The notes below the pieces were generated by a model. It was not told the DNA's origin and searched no databases. It saw only the letters and a list, made by a program, of their open reading frames with translations. Position numbers and translations under genes: made by a program. A DNA stretch of 64,000 nucleotides from Gonatopus flavifemur. Lineage: Eukaryota > Arthropoda > Insecta > Hymenoptera > Dryinidae. This document shows, piece by piece, positions 1-12,225 of the stretch (the stretch's first letter is position 1; every line of letters begins with the position of its first letter). Location of the stretch: assembly GCA_018340375.1 (NCBI GenBank), contig JAFFJZ010000025.1, positions 2,433,501 to 2,497,500 of the forward strand. Direction: 5' to 3'.

Positions 1-2162
1 AGAATATTTCATATTCAAGTTTTTGAAAAAGATTATTGGGTTGAAATTAATTCTTGCCTCGAATCTCAACTAATCGCAATTTCAAAATCTTTCACGACTT
101 GGCTGAGTATCTTAGGATTTCAAGCCTTCATCACTCATTTTGACACTGTACGATGGAAAATTAAATTCACAATCATTCCATGATCAATGCATGCACTGGA
201 ACCTTCACGAGAAAGCACATATATAGGTATTCCAAGCAATGATTTTTTTATGTCTGAAAATTGAAGTGAATTAAAAATTCATACGATGGAGAGAATTGAA
301 GATTTATTTCTTTATACACCAGGGAAGAATTTTGAATTTTGAAACCCCTTCAAAAATAGAGAAAATTCCTGAAATTTGTTTTTGATCATTCTCGAATAAA
401 CAATAGAAAGAATTTCTGGGATAACAATATCCCACTTCTGACACCACTTTATTTGTTATAAATAAACAAATTGTTGTGGTATCAGAAAATTTTTGATTTC
501 TGACACCAGGCTATTTTTTTCTGTTTTTAGGGAAATAACCAAAACTAGGGTACATGCTTGTACTAGAATTTCAGGACGGAGGTTGAGGACGTTGATTGTT
601 TTTCCCCTATACAGGGATGGAATTCATTCTATTGATTGAATGCGACAATTCGATCGAATTACTCGATTTGCAAGATTTGATTTTGAATTTTATTGATCAA
701 TATGTCAACACTTTGACTTATCGAAATTTTTGACATATGTACTTTTGGAAAAATTAAGACAACACAACATGTGAAATTACATGTAGCTAAATTATATTTT
801 GATCATACTGATTGTATACCAGACGAGAATGATACTCACAGAATACTGAAAACTTGGGTATGATCAGATTTGCTGGGGTAGCTTCTCTATCTCTCTCTCT
901 CTCTCTCTCTTTTTCAACGAACTGGGCCTTGTATCCTTGTACACGGAAACACGCACACTGATTGTCTTGATTGGTTACACAACTATACGAATTTCACGTA
1001 AAAGTTCTTTTCATCGTTGATCGTAAGTTACACATAAAGAATACCCGTAGTGAATATTGAGATGGGTTTACGGAAATGTAAAACCCGATAAATAAGTTGG
1101 AAGATAAGGAATTCCTCTACACGTGAATTGTAAGGGGGAGTTTGAGTGGAAAATACACGTTAAAAGTTCGTGGTAAAACACCAGTCTTGACACACGCGGA
1201 CTTCGAATACCGAGCGCAACTTCGCGACTTGAAGAGGCAAACGAGAGAGTGTAAACTTCTCTTCTTCTGCTTTCCTCGTCGACTTCGACCCCCCTTAGAC
1301 TTACATCGATGGCATGTCGAAGTCGACGAAGTTCTCAGAATTAAATAATGCAGGGCCAGCAGTTCGGACTTCTCTCACGTACCACCGTGGGACAAATCAT
1401 GTAACTGGATCTGGCCTGCGATAATTCGTGATAAACACTTTCGTATCGTTTGATTTCAAGAAGTCATTGTATACGAAAGTAACCCGAGTTTACAAAGGCT
1501 CTTTGAAAATAAGATTTAGACAAAATTAAGACTTCATATTGTTAAATTGTTACGGAACGTAACAAGGCTGCCCATCCCTGACTGAAATATAGCACAAGAA
1601 AAATTTACTATATCGTGGATCAACAAAAAAATCGACCTTTTTTGATTTCCAGTTGTTGCAGATTTATCGTGTTTTTATTTTTGTCCTCTTCATCCTCTCT
1701 ATCGCTCAGTATCCTTTTGCAGGCCAACTTCCTATCACCTCTTGTAGGTTCAAGTTTTCCGTATTTTTCCAAGTTGTTCCTCAAGTCGCACATATCATCC
1801 CATTCTATAATGATTATCAGACTTCTATCGAAAATGGATCTTAAAATTGCATATATTTTGTATTGTATATAATTAGGTCAATTCTTCACATACAGTCACA
1901 TTGCAATTATATATACTCCTATATAAAATTCAATAACACTTTCATAAACTGAAATAATTGTATAAAGTGCATATAAAATGGATGTCTCACTAGGGATTTT
2001 TCTCTTCTGCGGTACGTACACCGTAAAGAATTTGATGGAAAACTTCAAATATATATTGTGAAATAATTAATATACATATGCGTTCGGGATTTCCCATGCT
2101 CATCTGAAAATTTATTGTGTAATATTGATAAAAATCTCATAAAATTGGGAATTTTCAGTTCA
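1..2162. other. Non-coding stretch, no gene recognised
   Basis: No open frame here has a recognisable domain, and the base composition is AT-rich with many stops. It holds a small hairpin at about 436-487, where TTCTGACACCAC pairs with GTGGTATCAGAA around an AT-rich loop, and one microsatellite. A slightly GC-richer patch at about 1150-1330 is open for 68 codons but shows no recognisable protein features. Confidence 0.6.
890..911. repeat. (TC)n microsatellite
   Basis: A perfect TC dinucleotide run of about 11 units lies directly before a T-run. Confidence 0.9.
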
Positions 2163-2873
2163 GGGGTTACATGGGTTTCAGAAGCCAGAAAAAAATCTCA
2201 TTTTCTCGATGTTTTCTTACGTGTAAGGAATGCAATTTATTATCTGAATTTTTTAGTACATATGAGGTAACTTTCAAACTATATTTTGCCAAATTTTGAC
2301 GATAAAATTCCGAGAATTAAGCCAATTATAGCCATTTGTCGAAGACATCTCGAAAAAGAAACAGTGGACAAGATTTCTCGAAAACTAATCGACCGATCTT
2401 GCTCAAATTTTGCACACTTCTTTATGGTCTTATTTTCTGGTACTTGGATGGAGGATTTCCCTTTCCTTCAACTACAAAAAATTTCATGAGGTAATAAATA
2501 CCGAAAATTTGACCCGAAAAATACACTTTGTACTAAAACCTCTGCCAAAAATTTAATTCTCGATTTTGTTCAGGATCCTTTATTCAAGTACTAGGGGATG
2601 TTATTATACAGGAGTGTGCAAAATTTGAGTGAGATCGATCGATCAATTTTGCGAGAAATCTTGTCTACCGCAAACCACTTTCCTTCGGGATGTCTCCGAA
2701 AAATAGCTATAACTGGCTCAATTCTCGGAATTTTATCGTCAAAATTCGGCGACATATGGTTCAAAAGTTACTTCATATGTACTGAAAAATTCAGATAATA
2801 AATTGCATTCCTTATATGTTAAAAAAAATCGAGATAATGAGCTGTTTTTGGCCTCTGAAACCCATGTAACTCC
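2163..2873. mobile_element. Foldback repeat, GGGGTTACATGGGTTTC ends
   Basis: The left end reads GGGGTTACATGGGTTTC and the right end is its near inverse. The arms keep matching inward: the segment around 2230-2330 (growth to CATATGAGGTAAC and GACGATAAAATTCCGAG) is mirrored at about 2715-2790. The middle is a long imperfect palindrome with no coding content. A diverged second copy lies at 58701-59616, which supports a dispersed mobile repeat rather than a chance palindrome. No target duplication was identified. Confidence 0.65.
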
Positions 2874-3482
2874 TCAAATTTATGGTAAATTTCATACAAA
2901 TATACCGAAAACTGATTTCCCATTTGATAATCAGAATTTTCCGATCGGTGCATTCTGGGAAATTTCGATCATTTTTTACAGTGTACATAATCATACTTAT
3001 ATATGGGGCGTCCCACGCCAAATCAGACACTATTGAGCTTTTGCATCCCCAATTTCCTCCATAATTTTTTGTCTTTCACTATCTATTGAGAGAAGCCTCC
3101 ATGCCAATTTTCAGCTTTTTTCATCCACCCATATCCAAGATATGAATTTTTTAAAAAACACGGCACTTCTTTTTTTGAATGCCTATAACTTCGCGAAAAA
3201 TTATCCGATTGAGATGTTCTTTTTTTTGAAATTTCCGTTTTGAGACGCACTTCAAGAGAAAAAAAACGATACAAAATTATCACAACCGTATTCCCATGAG
3301 ATTTTGGAGTTTTAAATATTGAATGTTGATTTTTTAAAAACACGTAGTGATCGATTTTCTTCAAATTTTTCCTGAAAAAACCGTCACTCATTATGCAACT
3401 TTCGAGCCCGACACGGTGGTAGGATAACGTTGGGATCCATATTCTTTTGAATTTTAAAATACTCTCATTTCACTTATATGTA
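2874..3482. other. Non-coding, repeat-like sequence
   Basis: No gene recognised. From about 3005 the sequence starts with GGGCGTCCCACGCCAAATC and looks like part of an interspersed repeat, but there is no partner copy in this window to define its ends. Confidence 0.4.
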
Positions 3483-4691
3483 CGAGGTGTGTTCAAAAAG
3501 TAAGATGACTTTTCAAATTTCGCGGGCAACGTACTTTCGATTATCGATTTTTTTGTTTTGTTATGTTGGCACACTCTTCCCGAAAATCTGTACCAAGTTT
3601 CAAGTGTATAGCATTTTTTGTTTGGTTGTGAGAGGCGTAGAGGTTATAAGTGTTTTGCGTGCTCGGCGATTTCTTGCCATCGAAGAATATGGATCAAAGG
3701 ATTTGCATCAAATTTTGTGTAAAAAATGAAATAAAGTGCTCCGGAACACTTAAAATGTTGACAGTAGCATACGGTGAAACTGTTCTGAGTAAAAAAAATG
3801 TCTACAAGTGGTACAAACTCTTCCAAGATGGCCGGGAAGATGACAATGACGAGCCTCGCTCTGGACGCCCAAGTACGTCAACAACTGATGGAAACGTTCA
3901 AGCAGTGAAGAAAATTGTTTTGGAAAATCGTCGAATCACTATCAGAGGAGTTGCTGAGGATGTTGGTTTATCGCTTGGCTCGTGCCATGAAATTTTTTCC
4001 AACGTTCTGGGCATGAGACGTGTGTCAGCGAAGTTTGTTCCGAAATTGCTAAATTCTGACCAAAAGAACCGTCGCATGAGCATCGCTCAAGAACTGTTGA
4101 ATGACGTCAACGACGACCCAGATTTACCCGAAAGGGTCATAACTGGTGACGAATCATGGGTATATGGTTATGATGTCGAAACCAAACTCCAATCGTCCCA
4201 ATGGAAGACCCCAGATGAGCCAAGACCGAAAAAAGCACGCCAAGTTCGGTCGAATGTCAAAGTTTTGCTCACTGTTTTCTTCGATTACCATGGCGTGGTG
4301 CATCAGTTCTTACCATATGGTCGTACGGTCAATGAACAGTTTTATCTTGAAGTTATGCGCCGTTTGCGAGAAGCAATATGAAGAAAACGTCCAGAATTGT
4401 GAAAAAATAATTCATGGCTTTTGCATCACGATAATGCCCCTGCTCACTCATCTTTGCTTGTGAGAGATTTTTTGGCCAAAAACAACACCACAATCATGCC
4501 TCAGCCACCATATTCACCGGATTTGGCCCCATGTGACTTTTTCTTGTTCCCAAAATTGAAGAGACCTATGAAAGGACGGAGATTTGCAACGATTGAAGAG
4601 ATAAAGACTGCATCGCTGGAAGAGCTCAAGGCTACACCGAAAAGTGCTTATGAGAAGTGCTTTGAGGATTGGAAAAACCGTTGGCATAAGT
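3483..4691 (+). mobile_element. Mariner element, 3' end missing
   Basis: The left end starts after a TA dinucleotide (3481-3482) with CGAGGTGTGTTCAAAAAGTA, a typical mariner terminal sequence. The transposase reading frame follows. The element should end with the inverse of that sequence but instead stops abruptly at about 4691, inside the last part of the transposase, where the foldback element at 4692 begins. The lost 3' end is not found directly after the foldback element at 12226, so the element is truncated and not simply interrupted. Confidence 0.85.
3689..4690 (+). pseudogene. Mariner transposase, two nonsense codons, truncated
   Basis: This is a mariner-family transposase, which cuts and pastes its element into TA sites. 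The frame opens at ATG 3689 (MDQRICIKFCVKN). The helix-turn-helix half is followed by the catalytic D,D34D motifs: TGDESW at about 4146, HHDNAPAH at about 4421 and YSPDLAPCDFF at about 4510, so all three aspartates are present. Two TGA codons break the same frame at 4379-4381 and 4400-4402, in the segment just before HHDNAPAH. Both look like single substitutions (CGA to TGA and TGG to TGA) because the frame does not shift. The last roughly 20 residues are lost where the next element begins. The copy is dead by nonsense and truncation but otherwise well preserved, so it is not ancient. Confidence 0.92.
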
Positions 4692-6339
4692 ATCTCCGTG
4701 AACTTAGCCAGCAAGTGGGAGATAAAGATTTTTTGTTAATTCCAATCAAAAGTACTTCGTTTGTACCTGATTGTACCGCAAAGATTTTCGTTTGTACTTC
4801 CAAGGGTACCGAGATATAGCACGGGGGCTTAAGCCCCAGCCAGCAATTCCGACCAATCGGGACGAGTCTGGTGTCATTCGAAGGGGTATCGTTTGTACCT
4901 GATTGTACCGTTGGAATTTTCGTTTGTACCTCAAAGGAAAAGGAGATATAGAAGAAAATATGTTCCGAGTCGAGAGCCGGAGGAATCGTCGACAGAAGTG
5001 GTACCTTTGGACTTGAAATGACTGGAACTGATCTACTCTGGCTCCAAGCTGCAAATCCATACGGCACCACAGTTCAGGGAGAGTTCACGGATAATTCATT
5101 TGGACTCAAAATGAATACATTATGAACTCTTTCGGGAGTGTGGTGATGCGTGGGAGGGAACTCGGATTTCTTTTATGGCATCTGGAAGAGGTGTGTAAGT
5201 AATTGATTATAACGCGATATATTTTGTTCGTACCGCGGAAATGAAAAAACTTCCACACCCAGAGAGATGGTTTAAGGGAAGGTTCTAGTCAAAATTGACG
5301 GGAAAAATTTTGTCATCTTTTTGCTTTATTTTTATTCTTAGGGTCTTGGAAATGTGTAGCCAAAATTATATTTTCCCACGCAGTTCATTTTATACTTACG
5401 AGTTTTTCTTCCTCGAACTTGAGACGCGTCTTTCTCAAAACTGTTTCTTGCGCGCGGAGCACGATTCTGCTTCAACGACTGAACCGATTTTGATGTTTGA
5501 TGGCTCAAATTGAAGCTTATTCAATTTAGGGGGCCTTATCCAAGCGTTTTCAACAAAATTGTCTATTCCTTTCCTTTATCGTTGAAGCAAAAGAAAAAAA
5601 ACACGGGAAAAAAGGGGCTTCTTCTTTGTAAAAGCTGTTATTTTTTTTTAAATCGTTTTTTAGAAATCGGAAATTGAGAAGGCCCCCCAATTTCAATTCT
5701 CTCGAGAATATTTTTGGTTGTTTTGTTTCCTAACACTTGACAGGGCTGTAGAGTGCTCCGCGCACATTGATCATCGTCGCGCACGGCTTTGTTCAGTGAG
5801 GGCTGGAGCTACCACTTTATTTATTTATTTTTTTTTTTAATTTCATTGACATCTGAGAAGATATACGAATAAATGGCATGAGAATTTTTTTCAAAGAACA
5901 TTTAGGATCACTTGAAAAAAAAATGATGAAACTACGTTAGTTTTCGACCTATATGAAGTCAGCCCCCGAAGTGGGGAAAAAATTTTTTTTTATGGCATCC
6001 GGGAGCGCAACGTTAGTACCTGATTGTACTGAAAGAAATTTCGTTTGTACCTCAGAAATAAAGAAGTTACAGAAGTTTGGAAAAATGGTCTGCCCTCGAC
6101 TTTCACCGACTTTAATGAATGATAGCTCATTTGAAAGGTCTCGGAACGTAGATGATTGTTACGCAAAGGATTTTTCGGAAAAGTAAAAGGGGGGGAAGTT
6201 ACAAGCGAAGAACTGATTTTACATGGGAAAAAAATATTTTCGAATTTTAAACAATCGCAGTGAATTGCCCCTGACTGGGGCAACTTTTCTATGCATAAAT
6301 TATTGTTCCAGGACCTCCCGAGAATATTCCCTGCGAGTT

Positions 6340-9268
6340 TCATCGTTTGTACCTCCTTGGTATGGTAGTTATAGGGCTTGGAATGTATAAATATCGGAAT
6401 TTTGGAACTTTAAAGAATCATACAGAATTGCCCCTGACTGGGGCAAGCTTTCTATGCGTTAAATATTGTTTGGTGACCTCCCAAGAATATTTCCTGCAAG
6501 TTTCATCGTTTGTACCTCCTTGGTTTAGAAGTTATGAGCCTGAAAATATATAAATATCGAAATTTCTGAAACTTTGAAAAAACACACAGCATTGCCTCTT
6601 ACTGAGGCAAACTTTCTATGGATGAATTATTATTCCAGGACCCCTTGAGAATATTCCCTACAAGTTTCATCGTTTGTACCTCCTTGGTTTGGAAGTTATC
6701 AGCCTTGGAATATATAAATATCGGAATTTTCGAACTTCAAAAAATCTTACGGAATTGCCCCTGACTGGGGCAGATCTACTATAGATGAATTATTGTTCCT
6801 GGACGTCACGAGGATATTCCCTGCAAGTTTCATCATTTGTACCTCCTTGGATTGGGAGTTATGAGCCTTGGAATATATAAATATCGAAATTCCTGAAACT
6901 TTGAAAAATCAGACAGCATTGCCCCTGACTGGGGCAAACTTTCTATGGGTAAATTGATGTTTGGGGACCTCCCAAGAATATTCCCTGCCAGTTCCATCGT
7001 TTGTACCTCCTTGGTTTGGAAGTTATAAGGCTTGGAATATATAAAAGTCAGAATTTTCGAACTTTGGAAAATCATACAGAATTGCCCCTGACTGGGGCAA
7101 CTTTTATATGAATAAATTGTTGTTCGGTTACCTCCCAAGAATATTCCCTGCAAGTTTCATCGTTTGTACCTCCTTGGTACGGAAGTTATAGGCCTTGGAA
7201 TGTATAAATATCGGAATTTTCGAACTTCAAAAAATCTTACGGAATTGCCCCTGACTGGGGCAGATCTACTATAGATGAATTATTGTTCCTGGACGTCCCG
7301 AGGATATTCCCTGCAAGTTTCATCATTTGTACCTCCTTGGATTGGGAGTTATGAGCCTTGGAATATATAAATATCGAAATTCCTGAAACTTTGAAAAATC
7401 AGACAGCATTGCCTCTTACTGAGGCAAACTTTCTATAGATGAATTATTATTCCAGGACCCCTTGAGAATATTCCCTACAAGTTTCATCGTTTGTACCTCC
7501 TTGGTTTGGAAGTTATCAGCCTTGGAATATATAAATATCGGAATTTTCGAACTTCAAAAAATCTTACGGAATTGCCACTGACTGGGGCAGATCTACTATA
7601 GATGAATTATTGTTCCTGGACGTCCCGAGGATATCCCCTGCAAGTTTCATCATTTGTACCTCCTTGGATTGGGAGTTATGAGCCTTGGAATATATAAATA
7701 TCGAAATTCCTGAAACTTTGAAAAATCAGACAGCATTGCCCCTGACTGGGGCAAACTTTCTATGGGTAAATTGATGTTTGGGGACCTCCCAAGAATATTC
7801 CCTGCCAGTTCCATCGTTTGTACCTCCTTGGTTTGGAAGTTATAAGGCTTGGAATATATAAAAGTCAGAATTTTCGAACTTTGGAAAATCATACAGAATT
7901 GCCCCTGACTGGGGCAACTTTTATATGAATAAATTGTTGTTCGGTTACCTCCCAAGAATATTCCCTGCAAGTTTCATCGTTTGTACCTCCTTGGTACGGA
8001 AGTTATAGGCCTTGGAATGTATAAATATCGGAATTTTGGAACTTTAAAAAATCATACAGAATTGCCCCTGACTGGGGCAAGCTTTCTATGCGTTAAATAT
8101 TGTTGAGTGACCTCCCAAGAATATTCCCTGCAAGTTTCATCGTTTGTACCTCCTTGGTTTAGAAGTTATGAGCCTGGAAATATATAAATATCGAAATTCC
8201 TGAAACTTTGAAAAATCGGACAGCATTGCCCCTGACTGGGGAACACTTTCTATGGATGAATTGATGTTTGGGGCCCTCCCAAGAATATTCCCTGCAAGTT
8301 TCATCGTTTGTACCTCTTTGGTTTGGAAGTTATCAGCCTTGGAATGTATAAATATCGGAATTTTCGAACTTCAAAAAATCTTACAGAATCGCCCCTGACT
8401 GGGGCAGATCTACTATAGATGAATTATTGTTCCTGGACGTCCCGAGGATATTCCCTGCAAGTTTCATCATTTGTACCTCCTTGGATTGGGAGTTATGAGC
8501 CTTGGAATATATAAATATCGAAATTCCTGAAACTTTGAAAAATCAGACAGCATTGCCCCTGACTGGGGCAAACTTTCTATGGGTAAATTGATGTTTGGGG
8601 CCCTCCCAAGAATATTCCCTGCAAGTTTCATCGTTTGTACCTCCTTGGTTTGGAAGTTATAAGCCTTGGAATATATAAAAGTCAGAATTTTCGAACTTTG
8701 GAAAATCATACAGAATTGCCCCTGACTGGGGCAGATCTACTATAGATAAATTATTGTACCTGGACCTCCCGAGGATATTCCCTGCAAGTTCCATCATTTG
8801 TACCTCCTTGGATTGGAAGTTATAGGCCTTGGAATGTATAAATATCGGAATTTTGGAACTTTCAAAAATCATACAGAAATGCCCCTGACTGGGGCAAGCT
8901 TTCTATGCGTTAAATATTGTTGAGTGACCTCTCAACAATATTCCCTGCAAGTTCCATCGTTTGTACCTCCTCGGATTGGGAGTTATGAGCCTTGGAATAT
9001 ATAAATATCGAAATTCCTGAAACTCTGAAAAATCAGACAGCATTGCCCCTGACTGGGGCAAATTTTCTATGGGTAAATTGATGTTCGGAGACCTCCTGAG
9101 AATATTCCCTGCAAGTTTCATCGTTTGCACCTCCTTGTTTCGGGAGTTATAAGCCTCGAAATATATAAAAGTCAGAATTTTCGAGATTTCACAAATCATA
9201 CAGGATTGCCCCTGACTGGGGCATGTTTTATATGCATGAATTATTGTTCGGGGACCTCCCAAGAATAT
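6340..9268 (+). repeat. Left tandem array, 18 units of about 163 bp
   Basis: Each unit carries the core CGTTTGTACCTCC followed by TTGG, an AT-rich stretch, a hairpin TTGCCCCTGACTGGGGCAA and a GAATATTCCCTGCAAGTTTC segment. Cores fall at about 6347, 6510, 6670, 6833, 6998, 7160, 7327, 7487, 7650 and onward to 9121, about 163 bp apart. A block starting near 6580 is repeated 817 bp further on (five units) almost without change, which shows recent array growth. Confidence 0.9.
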
Positions 9269-9331
9269 TGCATAATATATGATAATGAATTATAATATGG
9301 AAATATTGAATATAGAATATCAAATAGTATA

Positions 9332-10640
9332 TGACTGGGGCAATTCTGTATGATTTTGCGAAGTTCGAAAATTCTGACTTTTTTGTATTCTAAGGCTTAT
9401 AACTTCCGAACCGAGGAGGTACGAAGGATGAAACTTGCAAGGAATATTCTCGGGAGGTTTACGAACAATAATTCATGCATATCAAAGTCGCCCCAGCCAG
9501 GGTCAATCCTGTATGATTTTTCAAAGTTCGAAAATTCTGACTTTTATATATTCCAAGGCTTATAACTCCCGAACCAAGGAGGCACGAACGATGAAACTTG
9601 CAGGGGATATTCTCGGGAGGTCCCTGAACAATAATTTATGCATATAAAATCCGCCCCAGTCAGGGGCAATCCTGTATGATTCTTCAAAGTTCGAAAATTC
9701 TGAGTTTTATATATTCCAAGGCTTATAACTCCCGAACCGACGAGGTACGAACGATGAAACTTGCAGGGAATATTCTCGGGAGGTCCCCGAACAATAATTT
9801 ATGCATATAAAATCCGCCCCAGTCAGGGGCAATTCTGTATGATTCTTCAAAGTGCGAAAACTCTGACTTTTATATATTCCAATGTTTATAACTCCTGAAC
9901 CAAGGAGGTACAAAGGATGAAACTTGCAGAGAATATTTCAGGAGGTCACCGAACAATAGTTGATGCATAGAAAGTTTGCTCCAGTCAGGGGCAATTCTGT
10001 ATGATTTTTGGAAGTCCGAAAATTTCGATATTTATATATTCCAAGGCTCATAACTCCCAAACCAAGGAGGTGCAAACGATGAAACTTGCAGGGAATATTC
10101 TCGGGAGGTCCTGGAACAATAATTCTCCTATAGTAGATCTGCCCCAGTCAGGGGCAACGCTGCGTGATTTTTCAAAGTTCGAAGATTCCGATACTTCTAT
10201 ATTCCAAGGCTTATAACTTCCAACCCAAGAGGGTACAAACGATGAAATATACAGGGAATATTCTTAGGAGGTCACCAAACAATAGTTGATGCATAGAAAG
10301 TTTGCTCCAGTCAGGGGCAATTCTGTATGATTTTTCAAAGTTCGAAAATTCCGATACTTCTATATTCTGAGGCTTATAACTTCCAAACCAAGGAGGTACA
10401 AACGATAAAACTCGCAGGAAATATTCTTGGGGGGTCACCAAACAATATTCAACGCATAGAAAGCTTGCCCCAGTCAGGGGCAATTCTGTATGATTTTTTA
10501 AAGTTCCAAAATTCCGATATTTATACATTCCAAGGCCTATAACTTCCATACCAAGGAGGTACAAACGATGAAACTTGCAGGGAATATTCTCGGGAGGTCC
10601 TGGAACAATAATTCATGCATAGAAAAGTTGCCCCAGTCAG
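9332..10640 (-). repeat. Right tandem array, 8 units in opposite orientation
   Basis: The same 163-bp unit as the left array, read on the minus strand, with inverted cores (GGAGGTACAAACGA and variants) at about 9417, 9580, 9744, 9905, 10069, 10233, 10395 and 10557. The array is shorter than its partner, so the foldback is asymmetric at its centre. Confidence 0.9.
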
Positions 10641-12225
10641 GGGCAATTCACTACGATTGTTTAAAATTAGAAAAAAAATTTTCTACCCATGTAAAATCAG
10701 TTTTTCGCTTGTCACTTCCCCCCCTTTTACTTTTTCGGAAAATCCTTTGCGTAACAATCATCTACGTTCCGAGACCTTTCGAATGAGCTTTCATTCATTA
10801 AAATCGGTGAAAGTCGAGGGCAGACCATTTTTTAAATTTCTGTAACTTCTTTATGTTTGAGGTAGAAACGAAATTTTTTTCGAGTCAATCAGGTACTAAC
10901 GATGCGCTTCCGGATGCCATAAAAAAAAAATTTTTCTCTCCACTTCGGGGGCTAACTTCATATAGGTCGAAACCTAACGTAGTTTCATCATTTGTTCTCA
11001 AGTGATCCTAAATGTTCTTTGAAAAAAGTTTTCATGGCATTCATTCGTATATCTCCTTAGATGTAAATGAAATTAAAAAAAAAAAATAAATAAATGAAGT
11101 GGTGGCTCCAGCCCTCACTGAACAAAGCCGTGCGCGACGATGATCAATGTGCGCGGAGCACTCTACAGCCCTGTCAAGTGTTAGGAAACAAAACAACCAA
11201 AAATATTCTCGAGAGAATTGAAATTTGGGGGGCCTTCACGATTTCCGATTTTTGAAAACCGATTCACAAAAAAATAACAGCTTTTACAAAGAAAAAGCCC
11301 CTTTTTTCCCGTGTTTTTTTTCTTTTGCTTCAACGATAAAGGAAAGGAATAGACAATTTTGTTGAAAACGCTTGGATAAGGCCCCCTAAATTGAATAAGC
11401 TTCAATTTGAGCCATCAAACATCAAAATCGGTTCAGTCGTTGAAGTAGAATCGTGCTCCGCGCGCGAGAAACAGTTTTGAGAAAGACGCGTCTCAAGTTC
11501 GAGGAAGAAAAACTCGTAAGTATAAAATAAACTGCGTGGGAAAATATAATTTTGGCTACACATTTCCAAGACCCTAAGAATAAAAATAAAGCAAAAAGAA
11601 AGACAAAATTTTTCCCGTCAATTTTGACTAGAACCTTCCCTTAAACCATCTCTCTGGGTGTGGAAGTTTTTTCATTTCCGCGGTACGAACAAAATATATC
11701 GCGTTATAATCAATTACTTACACACCTCTTCCAGATGCCATAAAAAAAAATCCGAGTTCCCTCCCACGCATCACCACACTCCCGAAAGAGTTCATAATGT
11801 ATTCATTTTGAGTCCAAATGAATTATCCGTGAACTCTCCCTGAACTGTGGTGCTGTATGGATTTGCAGCTTGGAGCCAGAGTAGATCAGTTCCAGTCATT
11901 TCAAGTCCAAAGGTACCACTTCTGTCGACGATTCCTCCGGCTCTCGACTCAAAACATATTTTCTTCTATATCTCCTTTTCCTTTGAGGTACAAACGAAAA
12001 TTCCAATGGTACAATCAGGTACAAACGATACCCCTTCGAATGACACCAGACTCGTCCCGATTGGTCGGAATTGCTGGCTGGGACTTAAGCCCCCGGGCTA
12101 TATCTCGGTACCCTTGGAGGTACAAACGAGAATCTTTGCGGTCCAATCAGGTACAAACGAAGTACTTTTGATTGGGATTAACAAAAAATCTTTATCTCCC
12201 ACTTGCTGGCTAAGTTCACGGAGAT

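Larger units (their letters stand above)
4692..12225. mobile_element. 7.5 kb foldback element with 163-bp repeat arrays
   Basis: The element begins ATCTCCGTGAACTTAGCC and ends with its inverse. The outer arms (about 4692-6345 and 10570-12225) are long near-identical inverted repeats. The inner part consists of two arrays of the same 163-bp unit in opposite orientation, with 18 units on the left and 8 on the right, meeting at an AT-rich spacer near 9270-9331. There is no protein gene: short open frames inside repeat with the units. A related element with ACCTCCGTGAACTTGGCC ends lies at 26724-29310. The ends do not match a transposon superfamily I can name, and no target duplication is visible. 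It sits directly on the broken 3' edge of the mariner. Confidence 0.8.

Noticed and set aside
6833..7970. Two identical 106-codon frames (6833-7153 and 7650-7970, minus strand) as duplicated genes
   Set aside because: They lie wholly within the 163-bp arrays, repeat with the unit and show no domain. The identity is explained by the 817-bp block duplication.
6340..10640. CRISPR-like array
   Set aside because: Units are 163 bp, fully repetitive without unique spacers, and occur in a eukaryotic foldback element.
4692..12225. Helitron or known MITE superfamily for the foldback elements
   Set aside because: The ends lack the Helitron TC and CTRR signals, and no target duplication was found, so no superfamily is assigned.
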